Of a stretch of 64,000 nucleotides of DNA, positions 56,100 through 64,000 are shown one piece after another. The translations under genes and the position numbers were made by a program. Where the stretch lies: the NCBI GenBank assembly GCA_003415625.1, contig PYIU01000001.1, positions 3,534,746 to 3,598,745 of the forward strand. The letters are read 5' to 3'. The stretch is from Aquanectria penicillioides (lineage: Eukaryota; Ascomycota; Sordariomycetes; Hypocreales; Nectriaceae). The notes under the pieces are model-generated. The model worked only from the letters and a program-made list of their open reading frames with translations. It was not told the origin of the DNA and did no database searches. Position 1 is the first letter of the stretch, and the number at the start of each line of letters is the position of its first letter.

Positions 56100-56316
56100 T
56101 GTAGAAAGCTACAAGGCATAGAGCATTGAGTGAGCGACCAGGCAAAAATGACTTCAATTACTCTATGCGAGCTAACTGATCAATTCTGTGATAAAGAGCG
56201 AGAACTAAACAATAGACTATGGAAAACTATCGTACATCTTTTGAACCATTCAATCCTTCGCTTAGCATTTCCATGAGCAGCATAATGTTGGCTGCTTGCT
56301 AGATCTCGCCTATTAG
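56100..56316 (+). repeat. Family B repeat, 3'-truncated copy
   Basis: Starts TGTAGAAAGCTACAAGGC and runs as in the full copies until CTCGCCTATTAGT, where it breaks off into unrelated sequence. About 57 bp of the far end are missing. Confidence 0.7.
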
Positions 56317-56339
56317 TATAAAGGAGATGCCCTCAACCC

Positions 56340-56419
56340 CTCATTAAAGAGAGAAAAAAGATAGAGACAATACTAGAGCGAATTATCCACTTCTTGCAGT
56401 AACCCCCTCCTACCGACAG
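56340..56419 (+). repeat. Remnant of a family A LTR end
   Basis: TGCAGTAACCCCCTCCTACC followed by GACA at 56395-56419 is the terminal block of a family A LTR in the opposite sense to the other copies. The AAAGATAGAGA before it fits the LTR interior loosely. Confidence 0.45.
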
Positions 56420-56806
56420 TGGCTTCGTAGATGATGCAATTTAGGTAATTTCAGTGTTGATTCATATGGATCTCTTTAGATTGCTAACCTTTAAGAGCAA
56501 CAAGGATCCTAAGTGCCAAATAAGGCCGTAGTCCAATCGTGGTTGTTATGACGAGGCAAGCCATATTCAATCAAGATCCCCCGTTGCGATGTATCAATGA
56601 AGGTGTGGACTGATATTTTTTGTACATCTTCTGAAAAGAAAAATGCATCCAATTTTTGAAAGTCTAAATGCCAATTGAATGAGAGATACTGAGAAGTAGA
56701 AATCTAATACATGAGAGGGTCTGAGCCTGCTCAAGAGAAAAAATAGTAGAAAAGCAATGCGCCTCTATAACCCGTATGCCAAATATCATGCGTTCTTTCG
56801 AAATGA

Positions 56807-57265
56807 TTAGTTTTTCTCATACTTTTCGGGAGTCCATTTTCCATCGTTGAAGTCAGTTTCGCCACCCTCATATTTGCCGGGGTGCCACTTTCCATCATCT
56901 TCACGCTTCTCCTTGTCATACTTTTCGGGAGTCCACTTTCCATCGTCGAAACCAGTTTCGCCACCCTCATACTTTCCAGGGTGCCACTTTCCGTCGTCTT
57001 CACGCTTCTCCTTGTCATACTTTTCGGGAGTCCACTTTCCATCGTCGAAACCAGTTTCGCCACCCTCATACTTTCCAGGGTGCCACTTTCCGTCGTCTTC
57101 ACGCTTCTCCTTGTCATACTTCTCAGGAGTCCACTTCCCATCATCAAACCCAGTTTTTCCGCCCTCATATTTGCCTGGGGCCCAAGAGCCGTCATCATTA
57201 GGCTTGATTGTGGGTAGTGCAAGAGCCGTCACGGCAAACGCGAGTAGGGTGAAAGAGTAGCGCAT
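56807..57265 (-). CDS. Secreted tandem-repeat protein with Kex2 sites (possible peptide precursor)
   Basis: A 152-aa intronless frame. Residues 1-16 are a signal peptide (MRYSFTLLAFAVTALA, then LPTIKPN). The rest is four 33-residue repeats (99 bp each) of pattern DDGKWHPGKYEGG, then TGFDDGKWTPEKY and DKEKR. KR dibasic sites at residues 54-55, 87-88 and 120-121 end each repeat, exactly where the Golgi protease Kex2 would cut, giving nearly identical 33-mers rich in Asp, Gly, Lys, Trp and Tyr. Precursors with a signal peptide and KR-bounded repeats feed fungal RiPP pathways (ustiloxin/dikaritin type) or become secreted repeat peptides. No UstY-like or other tailoring gene is visible within about 10 kb, so a plain secreted peptide or effector is equally likely. 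The long frame on the opposite strand is a shadow of the repeats. Confidence 0.8.
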   Translation of the reverse strand: MRYSFTLLAFAVTALALPTIKPNDDGSWAPGKYEGGKTGFDDGKWTPEKYDKEKREDDGKWHPGKYEGGETGFDDGKWTPEKYDKEKREDDGKWHPGKYEGGETGFDDGKWTPEKYDKEKREDDGKWHPGKYEGGETDFNDGKWTPEKYEKN

Positions 57266-59957
57266 TATGAAAATGTCAGATGAATGCCTAAGAAAAGAGG
57301 AAAGAGGTAAAGGAAATATGCGAGCTGAAGATACTATATGTGTGTTACCGCTAAGTGGGTAAATTGTAGGAAGTTGTTGTTATAAGGTAAGAACGATTGA
57401 GTTGACGAGGGAAGGATGTTGGAATGTTGGTGATGGTGATGGTGATGATGAGAATAGAATCATAATCGAAACTTCACTCTGTCTTATGTACTTCAAAAAC
57501 TACTCACTTAGAAGTAATGCCCGAATAAATGTTACTATTGTAAGAATACATCATGAGCCTCCTGTCCTCCATGGCGCAGCTAGCTTCACAGCTTCAGAGG
57601 TTGCTGGAATAGCTCTGTAGGTGGCTGTTTTCGGGTAGCTCTCACTTCTCCGCTTACTCGGGTACCTTCAATAGCTTCAGCTTGCTGAGAGCTTGTGTGG
57701 AGCTACAAGCCTCGGCAGGCTAGCTCCGGACCTCAATTCGAAAATTGTCAGCCACGGCCAGAAATGCGCTGCGAGCTTAGGATCTGGAAGATCAGCACTT
57801 GCGACTGCGCAACCTTGGCAAGTCGGCAGTAACTGGCGGGGTGGCTGAGCGGCGCCAAAAATAATTTAGCCGTACCCCGCTTACCAGAAGTTGAGAATCC
57901 CGAGATTTATTAGACGGCGAGGTCCAGCAATGCCACCGCCCCGAATACCGAAATCTGTGGGGCCAATACTACTTGTGTTCAAAGCGAAAAGAAAAAAAAA
58001 ATGCTTAGCCTCCCTGCAATACGATCAGGTTGAAGCACTGAGGATAGCATTCGGGAGTGAGAATGCGCCTCATCTGACTGGACGCCGACGCTTGTGGCCG
58101 GCAGCCCCGTCTCCTACCTGTCCCGACAGAAGCAACTAGGGTCGCTAGGACGTCTAGATGGGTGCCTCACAAAAGTATTCCAATTTTCCCTAGGCCAAAT
58201 GAGTGTGAGTAAAATAGCTACGATACCTACCTAGACAAAATTGTGTGTTCTTGTGCTGCAATTGTCTGGCTATGCAGAGAAGGCGATGTCACTGTGCCAA
58301 ACCAACCATTGAGTAAAATTAAAACTGTGAGCCCTTGTCTACGTATTGAGTTTGTGCTCGAGCGCAACTTGGACCTCAACATCACGTAGGGAGGGTGATG
58401 AGACAAAGAGCCCGAGCACAGTCCGAAGGAGGAAACCGTCAACATAACACCTACACCAAAAGTGGGTGTTCCTAACGGGGTTTTGTTGGAAGGGACGGGA
58501 TGTCGGCCTCGGCATTCACTGAAGTCTCGTTCCACGCCTGAAATGCTAGACACACGGGACATAGTATGATCCACCAAGGGACACCCCTTTTTCCCCTTTT
58601 TAGCTTAGACAACATAATCAAGTCTGGTTACGATGACTGTGGCGTGACCCTATCACCAAGAGGTTTAGTTGGGTGTCCACAGCGCCAACTTGGAGGAACC
58701 TGCTCGGAATGTCATTATTCCATTCCCTAGGATCAAACCTCCGATTTTCTTCCCCGACGCTTTCAGGTGGAATTCTCTTCAACAATTTAACAGAGGCAAT
58801 TCCCGTAAATCATAATGGAACAAGTGATCTAAGTGGCACTTAATTGCTACTAATAATGACTGGATGCAATCCCTGCACGTGGCAAGTACTGGGCTTTCGA
58901 GCACTCCTGAAGAAAGTGCCTTTAGTTGTAAGCAACTGAGACAGTGTACGAGGAGGAGACGTTTCTGCACTTTCGCTGCTAGAGCGTAGTGGTCTAGGGC
59001 GTGACACATGTTGAGATTGCAACAATATCCCCATCCTTTAGATGCAATACTGGTGCTGTCCAGTCACAATTATTCTGAAATAAAGGCATGAATTAGTATT
59101 GTTATTTATATGAAGGACCGAGAAGGCCTATGTGCCTGCGACATCTGCCTGCGGTTTTCCCCATCTCCTCAGCGCCCATTTTGCTGATTATTTACCCAAG
59201 CCATAAACCCCACTCTTATGACGGTATTCAGGAAGCATGACGCGTCCGAGCTAGTAACCAACAAGAGTGGAACGATCTTATTGCATCTGAGGTGTTGGTC
59301 GTGATCGACGGACGACCTGGGGTGATGTGGATAGCATCGTTATTGCAGAAAGACTGAAAGTCGCTTGAGCTCATTTTTTCCCCAAGTGTTGGTTGTTGCG
59401 ACCCGATAACCCGAGGTGACGCGGCTAGGGGTAATGCTGTGGTAGGAGTGGAACGTTAGTTTGTCAGGCTTCTGTATTCGAGTCAGGACCAAAAGTGGAT
59501 ACCCTGTCGACTCAAAGAGCTGCTCAGTCCATGACGAGTCAATTTATCAATCCAAATGTGGTCATTGGCGATTTGCATTGAGACTCTGTTAGGTTTAGTC
59601 GTAGAGAGATTTCCAGGACCGTCAAGTCCAGCTCGGCAGTAAAAACGGCCTACATTCCAAATTGAACAGTAGAGACTCTGGGAAGCGACTTCGGCCTGGT
59701 TAAATATCGTAAATTTGCTTGGTTTTTCCTATGTTTCTCAATTGACACTTCGTAATCTTTTCTTTACCATTCTATTACATGTTGCGCATTCTTATCTAAC
59801 CAACCTAACCCAGCGTCACACAATGACCCCACTATTTACGGTCGCACATTAGGCACGCGGTGACAAAGTGCAAAAACCCGAAAATCCAAAATCCCAAAAT
59901 CCTACCCCACCTTCAGAAATCCCTCACACACCACATACCACATTCCACAAGATCACA
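57266..59957. other. Intergenic, no gene seen
   Basis: The part just above 57265 is the promoter of the repeat-protein gene on the minus strand. A GGTGAT microsatellite lies at 57430-57450 and purine/AGCT-rich short palindromes around 57590-57730. From 58200 to 59800 there are no frames with a motif and no repeats that match elsewhere in the window. A short ORF start in frame with the transposase exists from 59868, but it begins with GTG. Confidence 0.4.
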
Positions 59958-61829
59958 ATGCCACGGCCAACAAAAGACCTCTCATCCGTACGAGATGATA
60001 TCCATTCTTTATTCGATGAAGGTCAAACCTATCTACAGATTCTTACTGAAATAAATCGTCTTCTTTCTGTACAAGGACTGCCAAATGTTAGTCTTCGTAC
60101 GTTAAAGTCCCAAATCGCCTCTTGGGGTCTAGTACGACATTCATCTGTCTCCCTTGATCCATTATACGAGGAAATATCAGAGCTATATATATTAGATACC
60201 CCTATCCAGCAGATCCTAGAGACTACAAATCAGCTTCTTCATGTACGGAACTGTGAAGCAATTAGCCGCCGAACCTTACAACGGCAGCTGTCTGAATGGG
60301 GTCTTATACGACAACAGAATTGCCAAATGACAGAGGAACTTATTGAACGCGTACGGTTTTACTTTTATTCATATGGATTTTCTGATGCATCTATCCTTCG
60401 GGATATCCAAGAACGAGATAGACTACAAGTCTCTCTTTGGATGATCCGGAAGATCCGATATCAACATGGTATGAAACGACGGTTCCGTACGAGTCATGAA
60501 AGAGAAGCAGCTCTTCAAACTGCTATCCAATTTCTTCAACGAGACCTTCAGAAGTCATCAGCAATTCGTCATTTTGGACGAGGATATCTATACAATTACG
60601 TACGCATTCAAGGAAATATCCTGGTCTCTCAAAACCGACTCTATGACTTCTATCGATCAGTCTTTCCAGAGGAGGTCCAAAAACGTCGAGAGGGGAATTT
60701 CAAGCATCGTACGGACTTCAGTGTTCCTGGACCAAATTTCCTCTGGTGTTTAGATGGATATGAGAAATTAAAGAGGTTTGGATTCCAAATTTATGGCTGT
60801 ATTGATGCGTACTCACGATGTATAATCTGGTTTTATGTTGGCCGGTCTGCAACAACTGGAATAAGTACATTAAAGCAATACCTCCGTACGATTCAGCATC
60901 TTGGAATGAGGCCATTCTTTACTCGTTCAGACTATGGAACTGAAACGCCTTTATGGGTAGCAGCACAAGCTAGCCTCGCTCAAGCTGGGCCAGCTGAAAT
61001 ATCGTACGAGGATGAAGATGGAAATTATCACTCTTATCATCAAGGAGATCGAATTCAATCATGCCATATGTACGGACCAAGCACTCGAAATGTCCGTATT
61101 GAAAGCTGGTGGCGTCAACTTCGGTCAGGAGCTTCCGATCGATGGATTTCTTACTTCAATAAGCTTATCCAGCATGCTCTTTTCCTAGATGATAGTATAG
61201 GTGATCAAATTGCATTGTACGCAATATATGCTCCTATGATACAAGATGAATTTGCCGATTTTGTATCACTTTGGAATGGACACAAGATTCGTACGCAAAA
61301 GAATCGACAGCATATTATTTCAGGGATTCCAGCAGACCTCTATCATACAAAAAGTGTTCGGAATTGGGGCATTCCATTAGGGGAAGATGATAATGCTTCT
61401 GACCGTGAGGTTTTACGTACAATGCTAGATGCTGTACAAGAGATCGACATTGATTCCTTTCTCTCAAAAGACACACAGCATTGGTGTACGACTCAGTTAT
61501 CTGCAATGGGATTTTTTGATCAAGAGATTGATAACCACCAACAACCATATATTTCTACATACTTAACCTTGCGCCAGAAAGTTCAAGAACATCAGCAAAG
61601 TGGTCAGCTTCCAATTTTACAGTTAACCAAAATCCCATTATGTGGAGTGCACAAATATGTATAGAAATTAACTTGACTCGTACGGAACTCTGCTAATTCA
61701 ATTTAGTATCAACTACTTGAACGAAATATTGAACTCCAAGTCGACCCAGACCTCAAAGGTGACCCAATACCATATGCCTTGCAGACCCAACTCCAAGACT
61801 TTCAAAATGAAGAAATTGAAGAATTTTAG
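59958..61829 (+). CDS. DDE transposase/integrase with repeated HTH-like N-terminus
   Basis: My model is join(59958..61658, 61707..61829), 607 aa; the 48-nt intron has GTATAG, a CTAAT branch site and TTTAG. Residues about 10-60 and 68-120 are two copies of one module (QILTEINRLL ... VSLRTLKSQIASWGLVR; QILETTNQLL ... ISRRTLQRQLSEWGLIR), like the Clr5-type helical DNA-binding domain, and a third related block follows (ILRDIQERDRLQVSLWMIRK). The catalytic core has D266 (FLWCLDGYEKLKRFG), CIDAYSRCIIWFYVGRSATT, D325 (TRSDYGTE) and E382 (GPSTRNVRIESWWRQLRSG), a DDE triad with about 57 residues between the last two. It would cut and join element DNA in the nucleus. The frame is fully open and shows no RIP-like decay, so it may be active. 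The superfamily name is uncertain. The stop overlaps that of the minus-strand partner. Confidence 0.85.
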
Positions 61830-62330
61830 GTCTTGCGTACGCCTCGTCTTTTCTTTTGCGCCGGTCTTCGAGCCTGAATTTGACGAGTGTGAAAGGCTGG
61901 GCCTGTTTCTGACTCTGCTAGTGGGGTAGTCGTACGAGATGATATAGGTGGAATTGGACTTTCAGAGCGATTGCGTTTGATTGGATGGATTGGTAATGGT
62001 GATATCTCTGAAGAGGGCTCTTTTTGCGTATAGAAAGAACTTTCTGAAGGTGATTTTGGTGTTGTATCTTTCTCTTCCTTAATTGACTTTGCCGTATGGG
62101 GAGGTCGACCATCATTAGGAATTAAAAAGTTCAACCATACAAGGAACCGGCCATCTTGAACCTCCCAATCAATTGACCCTTTAGCAAAGAGATCAACAAC
62201 AGTACGAGTATTTCCAGGATGTGGATTTGGTAGTCGATTGAATCCAGCTTGCTTTGACCAAGACTTTCCAATCTTATATGGGGTATTTGCCTTAAATTGT
62301 TCAGGAAAGCTAGGCTGAATGAATCGTACG
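59987..62330. other. Array of 13 CGTACG palindromes across the DDE element
   Basis: Perfect CGTACG starts at 59987, 60096, 60350, 60486, 60599, 60708, 60885, 61003, 61290, 61679, 61836, 61931 and 62325. Further GTACG or CGTAC half-matches occur at 60132, 60243, 61070, 61218, 61486 and 62202. A random 2.3-kb stretch should hold about 0.6. I found only about four elsewhere in the window (near 1589, 39479, 44665 and similar). The sites fall in both genes, in several reading-frame phases and inside the intron, so they are not explained by one repeated codon pair. Confidence 0.8.
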
Positions 62331-62350
62331 ACCCATTCTTCCTCACTCAT
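61826..62350 (-). CDS. Accessory protein of the DDE element (start uncertain)
   Basis: From the first ATG clear of the LTR (62350) this gives 174 aa; the frame is open further and runs into the LTR at 62427, so the true N-terminus may have been lost. A compact N-terminal part (SEEEWVVRFIQPSFPEQFKA, then DLFAKGSIDWEVQDGRFLVW and LNFLIPNDGRP) is followed by a Ser/Pro/Lys-rich tail ending in the basic QARRPAQKKRRGVRKT, likely a nuclear or DNA-contacting tail. Its TAA (61826-61828) overlaps the transposase TAG (61827-61829). No known domain recognised. By position it is likely to assist or regulate transposition (inference). Confidence 0.65.
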   Translation of the reverse strand: MSEEEWVVRFIQPSFPEQFKANTPYKIGKSWSKQAGFNRLPNPHPGNTRTVVDLFAKGSIDWEVQDGRFLVWLNFLIPNDGRPPHTAKSIKEEKDTTPKSPSESSFYTQKEPSSEISPLPIHPIKRNRSESPIPPISSRTTTPLAESETGPAFHTRQIQARRPAQKKRRGVRKT

Positions 62351-62426
62351 TGCAAACTCAGGAGTATCGGTTATAACATCAGAGAACGGAAGAGCGTTAA
62401 GATCAACAGTGCCTAAATAAGTTAAT

Positions 62427-62637
62427 TGTCGGTAGGCGGGGGTTACTGCATGCAGTGGTTTTATCGTGTTCAATTCATCTCTATCTCTCTCTTCCTCTAG
62501 AGGAAGGGTTGAAGGCATCTTCCTTATAGAAGAGCCTGTTTCACATCCCTCTGAGATAAGCCTGTATCTCTAACACTTATGAAACCGGACTCCGGCACCC
62601 TCCGTGACGTCTTCATCACGATGTCAAGGAACTAACA
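62427..62637 (-). repeat. Solo family A LTR (211 bp) at the accessory gene's 5' side
   Basis: TGTCGGTAGGCGGGGG to GGAACTAACA. It is the same family as the LTRs at 25.7-32.5 kb. No 5-bp duplication is seen (TTAAT left, AATAG right), so it may have replaced sequence rather than simply inserted. Confidence 0.75.
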
Positions 62638-63352
62638 AATAGGTTGTTTAGGGATGCACTGACGGTTAGATCCACAATTCGATTGCAAAGCGGCGGCTCT
62701 CGATTCTCTCAAGTCAAAAAAATCAGGTTCCAGTTTGCAAGGGTTGTATTGTCATGTTCTAGCTAAGTGTCCTTTTTGAAAGACGGGGGGTCCCGAAGAC
62801 CCCGAAAAATATATAGCAAAAGGGTTCCTTCCATCAACCCCCGCGGCCTCCTTCCGCACCCAGAAAAAGGAAGGCTCCATCAGTCAATACATACATATGT
62901 TTTAGACTTTGTTGTGTTAGTGATGCACCGATGCGACTTGATAGCCGCCGTTTATTAGTGCCCGAATCCTAGCATCCAACTTTATTCCCACGGACAGGGC
63001 CAAAAATGTTAAATTATGGCCCTTATTACCCTCATCACCGCAAAGCCCATTCCCAGTCAACAAATTGTGTTAGAGGCCAGGTTCCTTTCACGCATACTAA
63101 CAAGTAAGAGTACCTAAAATCTAGCATTGAGTGATGCACGCCAATTAACTCGTATTATGGAATCCACACGTGGGATCTGATTCACAGGTGGTCCGTGCAG
63201 GGGTCAACATCAAATCCCGATATGGACAACACACAGTGCAGCTCAGCTCAACTTCTACAAGCAACCTCACTAACGGAAGGATCTTTTGCCTGAGAAAGGC
63301 AAAGAAAAAAAATCGCTCACTAACTGCACTATTCTTTGCATTACTCGCAGCC
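62638..63352. promoter_or_regulatory. Intergenic, upstream of the last gene
   Basis: No gene. TATATA-like sequence occurs near 62808 and a poly-A run at 63303-63311; the last 200 bases are the probable promoter and leader of the gene starting at 63353. Confidence 0.3.
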
Positions 63353-64000
63353 ATGTCTTCTCACGGCGTCCCTGAGGTGTTGATGAAGAAGGTTGACGAA
63401 TATGTCGACTCACTCGCGCCACAGATTCAGCCCCGCATCACAGCTGAGCTTGAGGTTTTTCAAGAGAAGACCATCGAGTCGTTGGAGACGCAGGTCGTCG
63501 ACGCATTTCGCTCCCTTTTTAACAAGGAAAAGGGTAGCTCCGAGGGTAGCTCAAGAGGCCCTTGGAACCTAAACGACTCAGCTCCTGATTCCTACGGAGG
63601 CCAATCCTTGCCGTTCGCCGACGAAATCGCCAAGCTGACCCGTAGCGTTAGCAAAATCACCGACGAAGCAGGAGATGATCTCCGTGACATTTTCGATCTT
63701 ACTGAGGGACGAAAGGGCTCGGGCGAGACCCAATCTCGGGGATTGGACCACTCCGAGTCGTTCTCCCGCGGAGCCAAGGGCTTCTTCTCCGCCGCCATCG
63801 ATGTCGTTCAGGACCACCTGGACAATAACCCGGGATCAGGAGGCCAGAAATTCGAACTTGACGGGCTTCTCGGAGTAATCAGCAACACTGTCAAGGACGC
63901 TGCACGAAACCCAGAGGAAAAGGCTCGTCTCATCAGCCCCGAAATTAAGGAGACGGTTGGTGCGAAGCTACGGGACCAACATGCACCCATCGCAGAACAG
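63353..64000 (+). CDS. Conserved-looking hypothetical protein, 3' end outside window
   Basis: The frame is open for all 216 codons to the window edge with the high third-position GC of a housekeeping gene. The ATG sits in GCAGCCATGTC, a good fungal start context, after a CA-rich leader. The N-terminal 60 residues (VPEVLMKKVDEYVDSLAPQI, then ESLETQVVDAFRSLF) look like an amphipathic helix pair, followed by a Gly/Ser linker and more helical segments (GLLGVISNTVKDAARNPEEK). No membrane span or catalytic motif appears so far. I do not recognise the family. Confidence 0.75.
   Translation, partial: MSSHGVPEVLMKKVDEYVDSLAPQIQPRITAELEVFQEKTIESLETQVVDAFRSLFNKEKGSSEGSSRGPWNLNDSAPDSYGGQSLPFADEIAKLTRSVSKITDEAGDDLRDIFDLTEGRKGSGETQSRGLDHSESFSRGAKGFFSAAIDVVQDHLDNNPGSGGQKFELDGLLGVISNTVKDAARNPEEKARLISPEIKETVGAKLRDQHAPIAEQ

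Noticed and set aside
56847..57260. 137-codon frame opposite the repeat protein
   Set aside because: It is the complement of the 33-residue repeats. The minus strand has the signal peptide and Kex2 sites.
56807..57265. Regular 99-bp repeats considered as a CRISPR-like array
   Set aside because: They are contiguous coding repeats without spacers in a eukaryotic gene.
59760..62680. TCTAACC near 59798 and its complement near 62665 as terminal inverted repeats of the DDE element
   Set aside because: Only 7-8 bp match, with no duplication outside; chance is likely. The real ends are undetermined.

Overview
The window reads as nuclear DNA of a filamentous ascomycete, probably a sordariomycete and perhaps Hypocreales (inference). 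Genes carry short introns of 41-103 nt with GT(A/G)NGT donors, CTRAC/CTAAC branch sites and AG acceptors. Housekeeping genes are GC-rich. Wide AT-rich tracts hold transposons decayed in a way that resembles repeat-induced point mutation. I see no tRNA, rRNA or CRISPR array.

Three intact-looking housekeeping genes sit in the first 20 kb. They are a LYS4-type homoaconitase (4051-6638, five exons), an IRE1-type unfolded-protein-response kinase/endoribonuclease (9810-13544, two exons, one apparent 1-nt frameshift) and, convergent to it, a HEL2/ZNF598-type RING E3 ligase (18296-15879, minus). Around them are remnants of an uncharacterised protein, a BBE-type FAD oxidoreductase and a possible hydrophobin.

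From 19.7 to 63.3 kb the window is accessory and repeat-rich. Intact genes stand as islands: a six-exon type 2 methionine aminopeptidase (21854-23522), a siderophore-type MFS transporter (34811-36547), a Cys-rich hypothetical gene (37349-38173), a nine-exon LaeA-like methyltransferase (40060-41456), a type I membrane glycoprotein (44407-46420) and a secreted Kex2-site repeat protein (57265-56807, minus). Broken genes include a NACHT-type NLR (19740-21480), an NB-ARC fragment (about 42250-42465) and an MFS transporter (24425-24880, minus). The last gene (63353 onward) runs off the window.

The mobile elements are layered. A nested, decayed copia-like element (25683-32527) has a 5-bp target duplication. 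A gag-bearing LTR element lies at 48120-50968 (minus). A copia pol remnant (51565-53395) was itself hit by a 417-bp hAT-like MITE with an 8-bp duplication, and part of that MITE is repeated exactly at the window start. There is also a 64-bp TA-flanked mini-MITE and a foldback/LTR-like family with seven copies.

The most unusual region is 59958-62350. It is a two-gene DDE element in which a plus-strand transposase with repeated N-terminal HTH-like modules meets a minus-strand accessory gene at overlapping stop codons. Its whole length is studded with the palindrome CGTACG (13 perfect copies in about 2.3 kb), which is rare in the rest of the window.
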